64,000 nt of DNA from Arcuatula senhousia. Taxonomy: Eukaryota > Mollusca > Bivalvia > Mytilida > Mytilidae. This document shows positions 1 through 11,988 of this stretch, piece after piece; the first letter of the stretch is position 1; each line of letters starts with the position of its first letter. Under the pieces are notes generated by a model. It was given only the letters and a program-made list of their open reading frames with translations, made no database searches and was not told the origin of the DNA. The stretch is from assembly GCA_963971305.1 (NCBI GenBank), contig OZ020303.1, positions 15,807,184 to 15,871,183 on the forward strand, in the 5' to 3' direction. The position numbers were made by a program, and so were the translations under genes.

Positions 1-510
1 TTTACAAATATAATATAATATAAAACACATGTTTTTGTGAATGAACTAGTCATAAGTGACTTAAGAAGGAGTTTTAGCCACACACTTTAATTTTATTTAT
101 AGATCATCCTATCACTTATGTGTATAACACACTACATTACTATCACAAGATATTGTCTCAGAGAGCTGGATTTAAGAGGAGGCTTGTCTATTCTATTATG
201 AGTAAGTGCAAAATATTGTACTATTGACCTAGATATGGCTGCATGTTTCCATGTGTAACTTAGCTTTTATTCAGGGAAAGAAAAGAAGAAATAAATTAAA
301 TAACAATAAAATGAATTCAATTCAAATTTTATTGAGAGATATAAAAGTTTTGAAATTAATTATATAAATGTTCATAGTTCTAAAGCAAATGTACGGTAAA
401 ATCTGTCATTTAATGAATTATCAGTCACTAGACACCTACATATAGAAATGAAAAATAAATATCACATTGAATGTCTGTGTAAAACAAAGCATTGTTACTT
501 TTTATCCAAG

Positions 511-3500
511 ATGCATACCAAGATATCCGTCCAGCTAGCTGGTTCCTATCTGAAGATTACCAACAGTTTATCAAGAGTGACAATTTAGAATGGGATCCAG
601 AACAGGATTATTACATTAGATTGATAGGCAGACTGGTGGACAGTATCCTTAACAGTTTTTCTTTGTTTTTTTGTATAATTATACACAAAAAATTCTAAAA
701 CAAATTTAAGACCTGAAAACAATCATGAATTTTTTTTCTTATGTCCCCTATAACATAATGCACAAGATGCATATGACATCACAAAAAAATCTTTATTAGT
801 TTTCCAAACAAATTACCATGTAGTTTTATCCCAAAGATATTTTAAAATCAGCTTTTTTTATCCCTCAAAATGAAACCAAATAAACAATTTGATAAGGAAA
901 TTATTAACAAAAGACATCAAGAAGCATTGAGATTAAGATTATATCTCTGAATCCAATAATCAATTTAATTCAACATGTTAAAAAAAATAATGGTTTGCCA
1001 GGAACTTTTGCATAGTAGATGTTTGTTTTCCTTAACCAATTAAATAGCCATCAATGGTAATTCACCTTTCCCAACCTGTGACTGGAGATTCAATGAATTC
1101 CCCAGCCCAGCAGCCCATGCTTTGTATGTCACATGTGTAGAACTGATGGCTTTACCAGTGGGTGGTGATAAAGTTGGCAGATGTCTATTGGATGTTGTGT
1201 TGAAGAGGTAAGCTGAAAATATAGTATAAGACTAGAAAAACTGTGAGCCGCAGCTCACAAATAAATACCCCCCCACCCCCCAAAAAAATTAATCAGATAA
1301 AATTTAGAATAGGAGATGCACATCTACATTATGTCACAAATATTGTGTGTAGGTTTCATGAAAATCCATCAAGGGGTTTAGGAGGAGTTGCAGATAAGAG
1401 ATGGGCACCCCCATGTAGTCGAATGGCTTAGTCCATGTATTGCTATGGGAAACTCCAAAATCATTCTGATCAAATTTTAAAATAGTAGGTGCACATCTAC
1501 ATTATGTCACAAAGATTGTGTGTAAGTTTCATGAAAATCCATCAAGAGGTTTAGGAGGAGTTGCGGATAAGAGATGGGTACCCCCATGTAGTCGAATGGC
1601 TAAGTCCATGTTTTGCTATGGGAAACCCTAAAAACCATTCTGATCAAATTTTAAAATAGTAAGTGCACATCTACATTATGTCACAACAATTGTGTGTAAG
1701 TTTCATGAAAATCCATCAAGGGGTTTAGGAGGAGTTGCGGATAAGAGATGGGTATCCCCATGTAGGCGAATGGCTAAGTCCATGTTTTACTATGGGAAAC
1801 TCCAAAAATCATTCTGATCAAATTTTAAGATAGTAGGTGCACATCTACATTATGTCACAAAGATTGTGTGTAAGTTTCATGAAAATCCACCAAGGGGTTT
1901 AGGAGGAGTTGCGGATAAGAGATGGGTACCCTGAAGTGTGACGGATGGACGGACGGACACCCCTGTCACTATATACCCCCCACTTTTGAAGTGGGGGGTA
2001 TAAATATATGTGAAAATTGCTTCGAAATGGATTGTTTTTAGAAATTCAGAACTAGAATCTATGTATGCATCTAAAACACTAGGATTTCTCAAGTGTTTTT
2101 GTAATGATTGTTTTTATACTGCAGACTTTTTCTGTCACATTTTATTTATGTTTATAATTTAAACTAGAACAAGAATATTGACCATTTTGAGAATCCTTTT
2201 AAAGAAATCCTCTAATAATTCAGGGGTCTAAATCAACATTTGAGAGCAAAAGGTCCAGGACTTTTTATACCCCCCACTTCAAAAGTGGGGGGTATATAGT
2301 GATAGGGGTGTCCGTCCTTCCGTTACACTTCAGGGTACCTATCTCTTATCCGCAACTCCTCCTAAACCCCTTGGTGGATTTTCATGAAACTTACACACAA
2401 TCTTTGTGACATAATGTAGATGTGCACTTACTATTTTAAAATTTGATCAGAATGGTTTTTGGGGTTTCCCATAGCAATACATGGACTCAGCCATTCGACT
2501 ACATGGGGGTGCCCATCTCTTATCTGCAACTCCTCCTAAACCCCTTGATGGATTTTCATGAAACCTACACACAATCTTTGTGATATAATGTAGATGTGCA
2601 TCTCCTATTCTAAATTTTATCTGATTAATTTTTTTGGGGGTGGGGGGTATTTATTTGTGAGCTGCGGCTCACAGTTTTTCTAGTTTAAAGAGAATTTCAA
2701 AGGTCCTGGTTCAAAAAGTAAAGGTCCCAGGCCTTGGACCAGTGCTTATTTGAACCCCTGAATATGAATTTGTTTTAAAATGTCAACAGTCACTCAAGCA
2801 TAAAAATACAATTACTTTCAACTATTCTTTTTAGATATATATATATTTCCTGAAAATTATTTTTACTACAATTTCAGCTGTTCCCACATCCCAAGAAATA
2901 AGATTGTCTCCTGGATGAATGCTGTAGGACTAGTGTTGACTGCCTTGCCTGTATGTATTCTTGTGTAAAATGTTCTGGAACTCTTGTTTATGAACAAAAG
3001 CATAAAATTTAACTTACAATGTGGTTCAATTTATTGCTTAACTTTTAAAGTTAAAATTTGGGGTGGGGTGATCTACCTACTTTTTGATATGTTGCTGATT
3101 GGAATTAGGATTTTATATTGTGAAGATTACTTTACACTTCATCTTTTTAATGGATCCCTGTGTAAATGGTGTACTGTAAATGTAAACAGAAAAATTGGGT
3201 CCATTAAAAAGTTCTTGTTCTTGAATTTTTAGGACACTTATTGGCAGGCTCTAAACAACAAGATTTATGATGTAATCAACACTAAAACAATGATGACTGC
3301 TGGTGGATGTCAACCATTCCAAATCTTCAACTTTACCGTAAGCCATGGACAGGTGGCAGAGCAGTATAGTAGTTATGTTGTTGCAATCACTCATGCAGTG
3401 TGGCATCATGCTGGTATTGGACAACTATCCCAACTGCCAGTGTGAGTTTGAATTAAAAACTGTATAAACTGTATTTGGTGACTTAATAATAACTATATAT

Positions 3501-6256
3501 GATTATGATCTAAGTTCAAAGTAGAAAAATACATTTCATTGCAAATCGTGGTCATAAAATAAATAAAGAAAGATATATGTATATACTAAGCTTGAAACAC
3601 ATATAAATCATATTGATTAATATTAAAGATTTGAATTGTAAAATAATTCCTATTCTTAAAGTGCAAGATTGTCTTTCAGAATAAAATACAATGATGAGGA
3701 AATTTAATACACAATGAAATATATACCACTATTTAAGATTAATGTTTGATTCATTGCTTTGTTACTGAAACTGATTTAACAAATACTTCCCTAATAGTTT
3801 GTAGTTAGGGGTTCAGATTAGCAAAGGCAGTCCTGTACCTGCATGTATTTGAAGTAACTTTTTTGAGAACTTTTTGATAACATCTGGTGGACCTCAAACT
3901 CCAAAAAGTCCTGGACCTATTGCTCATAAATGTTAATTTGAACCCCTGACATGTGTAATACTTTCAGTTTTTTTTGGATTTCAGATTTTTGAAAGAGACT
4001 CTGAAGCCATGTGTAAAGACAGAAGAACAGTTCCTATTTCTTTGTCATCTATTTGGTCCATTCCTACAAAGACTTCATTCTGAGAAAACTAAATGTTTAA
4101 TGGAGGTCTGAATAATTTACCTGAATACTTTCCTGTTTAATAGTTCCTAATAATTATCTAAATTGTGTAATAATATTGTAGGGAATGCTTATTGCTGGAG
4201 CATTCTATTTTGCTTTATTGTGTCTTGTTTTTGACCAGATATTACAAAAATCCAGTTTACAAATGGCAAATGGCAGGTGGTCGGGGAAGAAATTTTTGTA
4301 AAAGTTTTCTCAGCATCTGCTAATGACAGCCATTTGATATTTGGTATACAGGATCAGGGTGTGGTCTCATGAAGTGGATGTCAATTTCAGGTCTCTTGCT
4401 CACCTACTTCATGTTCAAAGAAACTTGACCATTTTTGACTTTTACAGATTTTTTAAAGAGCCAAATGTTTTTTTTTCACATAGTACTGTACTGTTCAAAA
4501 TATGTTCATGCTTCTCATCAGCTGTGTACAGAAACCTTGTGATACATTTTTTTTTGCAAATAGTTTTATAACACATTTACTGTTTGAGATTTTAATCTGT
4601 CTTCTTTGACAGGATATAAGCTTGCATTTTTTTGTCCCCTGCTGCAACATGGAACGAGGATATAGATATGCTGGTATCCGTCCATCACACTTTTTTCATA
4701 ACAGTTTTCTCAGCAACTATTAATCATAGGCTTTGATATTATGCAGCTTCAGGAAGGGTGCCATATGGGGGGGGTGCGTTTTCAGATCTGTGGCTCACCA
4801 CTTTCTGTTTAAATCCAACTTTAATTTTTTCCCAATAAATGGGTGGGGGACCTAGAATCTGTTCTTGTTTTTCAGAGACTTCGGCAAACCAATCCTATAT
4901 TTCTTTAAATTAAAAGTAAATATTAGTTATTTCTTTAAGGTTAATAAAGTTTTAGTTCTACCTATTTTTCAGGTTGTGATTGAGTTTTATGAGATGCTGG
5001 TTAACGTTGACAAGAATTGTGATCATCTGAAGTATGTGGACCCCATATCTGATTTCCTGTATCCTTTGTTCAAATTGATTCCAACTGAAAAGCAAACAAG
5101 AATATGTCCAAAAGACATAATGCTGGATAAAGGGATGGACAAACGACCCCACTATATGCTCCCTACTTTTGTAGATGGGGCATAAAATGAATGTGTATGG
5201 TTGGTCTTTACTGCTGTTATACAGACCATTTCAATTTTTTTCTGAAATAAGGCTTTCATTTAAACCATTTAAAAATGTAGCAAATTAATTTGTTTTAAAA
5301 AATAAATAAATAAAATCTCTATCTCAGTGGCCGCTGGTCGTGTATAACTCAAATGACAGCTAAATACAGTTTAAACATTTTGGGAAATAAGTCTTGCTGG
5401 TTTTTGAATGGCTGCATATAATAGGTGTCCCCTGATTTTCAGGTGACAATTAGAGCAGGTTCTGTTGTACCATAATGTCAAACGAACATAAACAATGAAT
5501 ACAACAAGGAATATTTTATTTACCGGGCTGATCAAATATGTTTCAAAATAGCCAGTATGACAGTCTGGAAAATGTGCTTTAATGTATACCTTTTTAGAAG
5601 GCATTTTTTGGTGCTTTAACTAGTTTACCATATTTTTATCATACTTTCATTTCCCAAAATAAATTTAATAAGCTGTGTGTTAACAAAATGCTATTGAAAT
5701 TGTTTGAAAACACAATATGTTTTATAATTCATTATACCCCCGCTTCGAAGAAGAGGGGGGCATACTGTTTTACCCTTGTCCGTCCGTTCGTCCGTCCGTT
5801 CGTTTGTCCGTCCGTCCGTAACAAAACTTTCGTCACAGTTTTCTAAGCAACTACATGAGATAGAGTTACGATATTTTGTATACAGCTTTATTTAATAGTC
5901 CCATATAGTGTATAGCGATTTTATGTTCCTAGGTCAACAACTTCCTGATTACCGAGTATTTTAACTTGTATGTGTGGCTTAGTTCGGGGAGCGGGGTATC
6001 ACTAGTGAGCATTAGCTCACAGATTTACTTGTTGAAATTCATTGTCATTACAGTAAATAGATTAAGTTTATAATTTTCCTTTACAACTCTCAGTTATCAC
6101 ATTAAGTACATGTTTATTGGGGACTTGGTAAAGAATGAAGTTGAGAAGATCATCCGTACACTGAGGCCTGCCTTACAACTGAGACTAAGATTCATCTCTC
6201 ACATCAACATACAGGAGGAGGCATTAACTCCCTTGGCACCACCTATGTCATCATGA
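511..6256 (+). CDS. MED23: Mediator complex subunit 23, C-terminal part (partial gene)
   Basis: MED23 is a tail-module subunit of the nuclear Mediator complex, linking activators to RNA polymerase II. The last seven exons are visible: 511-654, 1048-1207, 2878-2950, 3233-3441, 3985-4105, 4973-5058 and 6094-6256. All junctions have AG/GT borders and compatible phases, giving about 317 residues to a TGA at 6254-6256. Recognisable family motifs, in order, are CDWRFNEFPSPAAHALYVTC, VSWMNAVGLVLTALP, ITHAVWHHAGIGQLSQLP, FLCHLFGPFLQRLHSEKTKC, NVDKNCDHLKYVDPISDF and RPALQLRLRFISHINIQEE; these match the vertebrate MED23 C-terminus as I know it. The first exon (511-654) is assigned by phase and position rather than by a motif I recognise. 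The gene begins left of the window. Introns carry several transposons. The human protein is about 1,370 residues, so roughly three quarters is missing here. Confidence 0.93.
1231..2004 (-). mobile_element. Helentron-like non-autonomous element (HINE type), long core
   Basis: It lies inverted in MED23 intron 2 of the visible part. The right end has a hairpin of the form ATACCCCCCACTT..AAGTGGGGGGTAT followed by a GGACGGACGGAC run. The left end has the hairpin GTGAGCCGCAGCTCAC next to CTAG, the CTRR-type 3' end expected of Helitron-like elements. Between them a unit of about 180 bp (ACATCTACATTATGTCACAA, then AGGAGGAGTTGCGGATAAGA) is repeated about 3.5 times. There is no coding capacity. Confidence 0.75.
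2221..2760. mobile_element. hAT-type MITE (CAGGGGT..ACCCCTG) carrying a nested HINE
   Basis: The ends are CAGGGGTCTAAATCAACA and a matching inverted TTATTTGAACCCCTG. A solo copy of the same family lies at 3807-3949. About 420 bp of this copy is the nested Helentron-like element at 2266-2683; without it the MITE is about 120 bp. No clean target duplication was seen. Confidence 0.6.
2266..2683 (+). mobile_element. Helentron-like element, short core, inverted copy of 1231-2004
   Basis: Same family as 1231-2004 in the opposite orientation: terminal ATACCCCCCACTTC hairpin, a TCCGTCC run, then only about 1.5 copies of the 180-bp unit, then the GTGAGCTGCGGCTCAC hairpin, AGTTTTT and CTAG before T. 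The flanks suggest insertion between two T residues of the host MITE, as reported for Helentrons. Confidence 0.75.
3807..3949. mobile_element. hAT-type MITE, solo copy
   Basis: A stretch of about 143 bp in a MED23 intron has inverted ends AGGGGTTCAGATTAGCA and TGTTAATTTGAACCCCTG. Its interior shares AAAGTCCTGGACCTATTG with the disrupted copy at 2221-2760. Confidence 0.6.
4285..4870. repeat. Two Helentron-core fragments in a MED23 intron
   Basis: Two stretches (about 4285-4420 and 4632-4830) share the core CAGTTTTCTCAGCAACTATT, GATATTTGGTATACAG and a CCACCTACTTC-like end. The same core occurs in the elements at 5733-6031 and 22325-23290 (reverse) and next to NALCN exon 10 at 56835-57005. They look like truncated elements. 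Confidence 0.55.
5733..6031 (+). mobile_element. Helentron-like element, minimal form
   Basis: The terminal hairpin TACCCCCGCTTCGAAG..GGGGG is followed by a CCGTCCGTTCGTCCGT run, a core with ACTTTCGTCACAGTTTTCTA, and the terminal hairpin GTGAGCATTAGCTCAC plus AGATTTACTTGT. One core unit only. It ends about 60 bp before the last MED23 exon. Confidence 0.65.
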
Positions 6257-6355
6257 CATAACTCCCCTTGGCAACAGGATATGTCATCATGACTTAACTC
6301 CCCTTGGCACCACCTATGTCATCATGACATAACTCCCCTTGGCAACATGATTAGA
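6220..6355 (+). repeat. Tandem repeat across the MED23 stop codon
   Basis: A unit of about 36 bp, built around AACTCCCCTTGGCA and ATGTCATCATGAC, is present about four times. The first copy holds the last codons of MED23 and the TGA at 6254; the others lie in the 3' UTR and repeat the same codons and stop in decayed form (CACC and CAAC variants alternate). Confidence 0.85.
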
Positions 6356-7113
6356 GGATTAAGAAGAAAAGATAAAGAAACTGTGCAGTTCCTTATGTAA
6401 CTTAATTTGTAAATGTTTTGCTAGAATTTTTAGAGGTTAAACAGAAAAGACAGATTGTAACACAGTGGTGCAACAGAAGGTCAATAAAATAACATTCAAT
6501 GTAACTTTTTTTTAGAAAAAAAAATATGTAACATGTGAATTGAATTACTTGTCTTAATATGCTTATACTGTTCGAATTTTGCAATGGTCCATTGTGACTT
6601 GTTGACAAGTATACTTTTAAAGGATCCATTTCATCAATTTACATCAACGTTTGTAATCATTTTGACAGCACAATGTTTGGTGTACAAGACATTTCATATA
6701 TTAAGTATTGGTGCCATTAAGCATCAGTGATCAACCTTATTCAACCATGATACTAGTGTTTCAATCGTAAAATATATGAAATCAAAAAATTCCCAAAGTC
6801 CAAAAAGAAAATGTCTCAAAATATGTAAGAATGTGAGGTACAAAAAACTTTTTCTCAAAATGATAATAATGAATTTTATATAATACTTACATTTTTTTTG
6901 TATTGAAAATTTTGCATCTTTTTCTTACAAATTCATTTACATGTATAAGGTTTTTTTAAAACTTTTTCATGATTCATTTTGTATAGATTTACTCGCTACT
7001 TTTATACTTAACAAAACTTTTGTTTGTTTATATGTCTGTGCAATCGTATACAAATTTGTACTTATGTGTATTATTGTTAAAATGTTGTTAGTGCTTGCTG
7101 CATTAGTGCAGTA

Positions 7114-7119
7114 AATAAA
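7114..7119 (+). promoter_or_regulatory. Likely MED23 polyadenylation signal
   Basis: AATAAA lies about 860 bp after the MED23 stop codon, in a stretch with no other gene, before the repeat elements begin. This would give a 3' UTR of about 0.88 kb. Earlier AATAAA-like strings exist (for example near 6484), so the site is a best guess. Confidence 0.45.
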
Positions 7120-7347
7120 GTAATCAATGTCAGATTATTAGCTCGCTCTTTGTTTTCATAATAACCTCTACCCCAACAGTGTCATACTATTGTGAAAGTA
7201 ATCCTGTTTAGTGAGTACCAATTTTCAAAAGATGAGTGTCAATATTAACCAAGGACTTCTTTAAGCAAAGCAACCAACAAGAATATGAAGCAAAAACTCT
7301 GAGAGTGCCCTTTATTTGCTTTGTTGTATTAGGTATACCCTATACAA

Positions 7348-7972
7348 CTAGAGGCTCATAGGAGCCTGGGTCTCTCACCTTGTATTCAATGATACTTATA
7401 AGCTGGATATTTTTTTACAAAGGCTTGCTACTCTGTGAAATGATCAACATTCTAAGGGAAACAACTATCAAGAAAGGTCCCTAACATAATTTTTAGATCT
7501 TTATGTGCCTAACCATATGCAATTTAAATTTTTAAAATATCTTGTAGAGTTTTCAAGATATTGGTCTAAAAAAAAAAGAGCATAATTACCCCCCCCCCCC
7601 CAAAAAAAAAAACAACAAGAAAAAGGGCAATTACTCCTACAACCAGTGTCAGATCTTCTTCAACAGTTCAGGGCAGGTAGATCACTATTATTCTATCCAG
7701 AATTTTTATATCTGTTACCGTTTTTTAGCAATTTGCAAAAAAATGCAATTACCCTAGTTATGTTCTATTTTTAGCCATGGCGGCCATGTTTTTTGTTGAA
7801 TTAAAATTTCAAACAATAGTTTTGTAGAGGACATACTACAGAGCAACTCTACCAAGTTTCATTACATTTTGATAAGCTGTTTTGAAGAAGAAGATTTTTG
7901 AACAGTTGAACGGACAGACGACGGACGCCAAGCGATGGCAAAGGTTCACATGGCCTTTGGCCAGGTGAGATA
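7348..7972 (+). mobile_element. Two-hairpin repeat element, family B
   Basis: It starts with the hairpin CTAGAGGCTC..GGAGCCTG and ends with a GGACAGACGACGGACG run and the hairpin CATGGCCTTTGGCCAGGTGAG. It shares this plan with the longer element at 17687-19167. No ORF. It lies between MED23 and NEK8. Confidence 0.6.
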
Positions 7973-8039
7973 AAAAGTGAGTAAAGTGTTTTTCACCTGA
8001 TAGTTGTGGTTAATATGTTTTTGACTGTCCATCCAGTTT

Positions 8040-8490
8040 TCCTGACTTTTTTCCTACACATAGAGATATTGTGCTGATTTTTTTGGTTTGCAAGTCTACC
8101 ATGATTGTCTACAGATCAAGTTTTGTTCCATTCCTCTGAATTCAAGAAAAGGTTCTTCGATTTTGATAATTTTATAGAAATAACATTATTCAGATTTTTT
8201 TGTGAATCCCTAGAATACTCATTTCAATATGTGGATCGTGTATTTTTGGCACATGTTCCATATTCTTTTGTTTTTAATATTAGAAATATTATGCTGATCT
8301 TTGATATGCAAGTCAATCTTGATGGCATACAGATCAAGTTTGTTTCAATTAGCACTGCACTTTCTGTGTCCAATATGAGCATGAGTGGGGTATGTAAGCT
8401 TGCTCATAATGATTCTTTCATTTTTGATGAACTGCTACATGTTAAATTGTATGGATTAACCATTGGTTTACCTTTTGATAACCTCTAGGT
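8040..8490 (+). repeat. Diverged direct duplication, intergenic
   Basis: Two related stretches about 200 bp apart share ATATTGTGCTGAT.. or ATATTATGCTGAT.., GCAAGTC and TACAGATCAAGTTTTGTT. A chance open frame runs through it (8105-8488), but it has no recognisable domain and is explained by the repeat. Confidence 0.4.
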
Positions 8491-9450
8491 TTTCTTAACA
8501 GTTCTACATTGTAAATGTTTTTGTCTTTGTTACTTCACTTGTAGACAAAGGTCAGAACAAATCTACTCAACTGGGATGATCAATTTGGAATGTCCAGAAG
8601 AAACGACAAATCAAGGCAGACACGCCAAAAAAATTTAAAACCACAATGGTCCTGACTTGGTATTTTTATATCAAAAGATATAGTTGCTTTAATTTGCAAT
8701 TGATTAAATCAAGTATACCAAAATATAAATTGACTTGAATATATTCACTTAGTAGAACTGTGATTTCAGTTCAAGATGGGTAGTTTCATGATAAGTGTAT
8801 AATGGCATCCTGGGCCCCATTGTCACATAATGTAAGTAGAAGTAACACTTAGAGTAAATAATTTAATAAAATTTAATGGCAAAATGTCACTAAAGATTGT
8901 CAATAAAATGCATAGGCTAAATTATATAACTAACAAAAAGATCACATAACAATCACAGACATGTACCTCAGTAAAATGGACGGAGTAACTGATCCCCATG
9001 TTATAAGAAGCAAAGAAAATAAAGAGGTTATTTCTTTATAAGAATGCATAAAAAATGAACATTCATATCAAATACAACATGTATAAAAAAGCACTACATT
9101 AGAAATTTGGTAAAAAAAAATCACTTAATACTGATAGAATAACAAAAAAAAGCCACATCAACATTAAATATAACTTGAACATTTCACAGGTGTTTCACCA
9201 TTTTTATGATAGCAGTTATCGACAGTTATGACTAACCTTTTAAAAATATACATCCAAAATAGTAAAAAAACAATAAAACTAAGACAGTAGGTTTAAAGCA
9301 CAACTATTTATAAAAAGTTTATGTTGGTAATAGACAAATCATCAAAAACATGTATAAGTCCTTAAAAATGACATGGTTTTACTTCAACAATTCAATATCC
9401 TACAGGTTCCTTACTACCAAATCAAAACCCTCATAAAGCAACCAAAACAG

Positions 9451-10345
9451 ACAAGAAATCTGTGAGCCAATGCTCAATAGTGATACACTATCCCATGTGT
9501 TAAATATAAAGTTTACAGCAAACAGGAAGTAAATGTTTGGTGGACTCAAAAATGTATCCCACAATACATCATGTCTATCATAACTAGCTTGTTACCAACA
9601 AGGACTTAGAAGAGTGGGGATCTCAATGGTTTTCAAGATATTAAGCATTTTGTGATTTGAGTGGGGTGGGGCATGACCCCCCTCAGACCTCAATGATCTG
9701 TCTTACCATAAGGACTAAGCATAATTATGGTTATAGGTTGGGGATCTCAATGGTTTTCAAGATATTAAATATTTTGTCATTTGAGAGGGGTTGGGCGTGA
9801 CCCCATCTGACCCCTTTATGGTATCAAATGCTTCGTCTTACAATAAGGACTAAGAATATATATGGTTATAGGGTGGGGATCTCAATGGTTTTTGAGATAT
9901 TATGAAAATATCAATTTCTGAGATATTTGGAGGGCGCAGAACGGACCATCGTGGCCCCTACACTTACAAAATGCTTAGGACACACAACTAATAGGGTTGT
10001 ATCATTGTGCAAAATTTGAACAAGTCCATTAAGTACCGTATAGTGGGTTATTTTCGCGGTGGTTTAATTTTCTTATTATTTTAAATTTACGAATATCGGG
10101 AAAATCAATCCCGAAAAAATATCATTCTAACGCAAATCATTAACAAAAACATCAACAAAACGCAAAAATAAAACCCGCAAAAATTTTTCACATACCTTTT
10201 CAGACAGAGACCATGAAAATAACCCGCTATACGGTATATCATGTATAAAGTACTACAAAAGCGGGAAGGAACTAAGGAACCTCAGAACAACAGACAGACA
10301 CAGGTAAAATAGTATACCCCCCTCTTCTTCGAAGAAGGGATATAA
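9451..10345 (-). mobile_element. Helentron-like element with about 120-bp core units
   Basis: The left end ACAAGAAATCTGTGAGC matches in reverse the right end of the element at 5733-6031. The right end is a CAGACAGACA run and the hairpin TACCCCCCTCTTCTTCGAAG. Inside, GGGATCTCAATGGTTTT plus flanking sequence occurs three times, near 9618, 9738 and 9875. A TA-flanked MITE is nested at 10036-10234. Confidence 0.65.
10036..10234. mobile_element. TA-flanked MITE nested in a Helentron-like element
   Basis: Inverted ends CCGTATAGTGGGTTATTTTC and GAAAATAACCCGCTATACGG, about 20 bp with one mismatch, are bordered by TA on both sides. The TA target duplication suggests Tc1/mariner-type mobilisation. It is about 199 bp and non-coding. 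Confidence 0.75.
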
Positions 10346-10386
10346 AACTGTTTCGAGGCTACAAGACAATTTACCTTAACTTTAAC

Positions 10387-11451
10387 CAGTGTTCTCCCCA
10401 GAAATTTTGGATAGCATCACATTTTGCGTAAACAAGATTCAGCTGAAGGAAAACAAATCACGTCGATCGACATCTGGCTCATGTTTTTTTTTATAATTTA
10501 ATTTTAAATGTATCAACCCCCCCTTTTAATATAAAACATGATTCAGAAATACTTTTTTAATAATATAGAAGGGGGGTTGTATGCATGACTGGAAAATAAC
10601 AGTCAAGGCATTGTATAATATGACTATGTTTAATTCTCTTTGGTGGGAAAAGATAATTAGTCTAGTTATAAGAATTATGTTGTATGTGATGACTCACAAC
10701 CCTTAATTAAAATGGGAGAGAAAGGGACAGAAAGTTGCCTGAAATAGTAATAATAAAAATTTTATTGGTATCATGAATATATTTCATTCCTTATCTGCTT
10801 TGAATAAATAACTTTGATGAAATGTACCATATAAAAAATATATATAGTACATGTAATTTGTACTCAGTAGCCACTGCCTTTAAGTTATCTCCCTTATGAC
10901 CAAAAGTTGTCTTTCTTTGTTTATGAAATTTACTGCCAAAATTAAATGTGTGAAATCAATGTTTTGGACTATAAAATCGTAAATAGGGATGTTTAAGGAT
11001 TCCAATATTCATTCTTCAAGGTAAAAAATCATTCTTTTATCTTGATCAGTCTTTTAGTTTTGGTTTTCATTTATTTTTCATACACATTCAAAAAACCACG
11101 TGTACCAAACACATGGCTTGTGTTTGTTTTTATTTTGGTCAATTCTGATTGGTTGTCCAACCAAAATAAAACACTCGGCTGCAGGCGCCTACAGTAACTG
11201 TCGGCAAATCACCTGTAATCAAGTCTAATTAGTTAAAAATCGATATCTTTCAATTTATTGACAACAGACCAATCAGTTATTAGATAATTGGCTTGGGGTT
11301 GTAAAGGTGTCAATTACCCAATGGTCCTGAATGGCTTCATTGTAAAAATTTTAAGCAATTTAATAGCGTCTCGGTACAGACTGATAGCATCTCGGTAAAA
11401 TCTGATAGCGTCTCGGTCCCAATATGCTATAAGGGCCTGGGGAGAACACTG
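10387..11451. mobile_element. hAT-type non-autonomous element with target duplication
   Basis: Inverted ends CAGTGTTCTCCCCAG and CTGGGGAGAACACTG are flanked on each side by CTTTAAC, a 7-8 bp target duplication typical of hAT insertions. The interior is non-coding and has a hairpin near 10515-10577 (CAACCCCCC..GGGGGGTTG). It lies just beyond the 3' end of NEK8. Confidence 0.8.
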
Positions 11452-11988
11452 CTTTAACCTCATGAAGAATTTATATCCCCTATCATACAAGGAATCATTA
11501 CTGAGAATATCACTTTAGGTTACAAGACTTGCAGGAAAGAAAGTTTGTACACAAATTCTGTTTTTTTTAAGAAAAAAGTTGAAATTTGAATTACCTACAT
11601 TGGGAATTCTTAAGACTATTTTCACATACGTTTCAAATCATACAAATACAATTGGGTACAACTTTTTAAATCATTCCTCTTACCAGGAATGGTTGCTTCT
11701 GACATTCCTCTTACCAGCATGGTTGCCTCAGATAAAGTTATACTGGTACTTTCAAGTTTTTCAACAAAGTATCTTATGCAAATTTGACTTTGAAGACTAT
11801 ACATTATAATTCTTCAATAGATCTTAAGAAGGGATATTCATTTATCACCCTATAAGATTTCTATGTAGACCAATCCATTAATATCAGGTTGATCTTAGAA
11901 CAACACATCTATTTCTGATCCTTTAATGTCTTAGTCCTCTAAAGGTCTGGTTTACTATTCATACATCCACAACAATTGGAAAGTTGTC

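Noticed and set aside
8105..8488. Open frame of 127 codons between MED23 and NEK8
   Set aside because: No recognisable domain, and the stretch contains an internal diverged duplication. Treated as repeat sequence.
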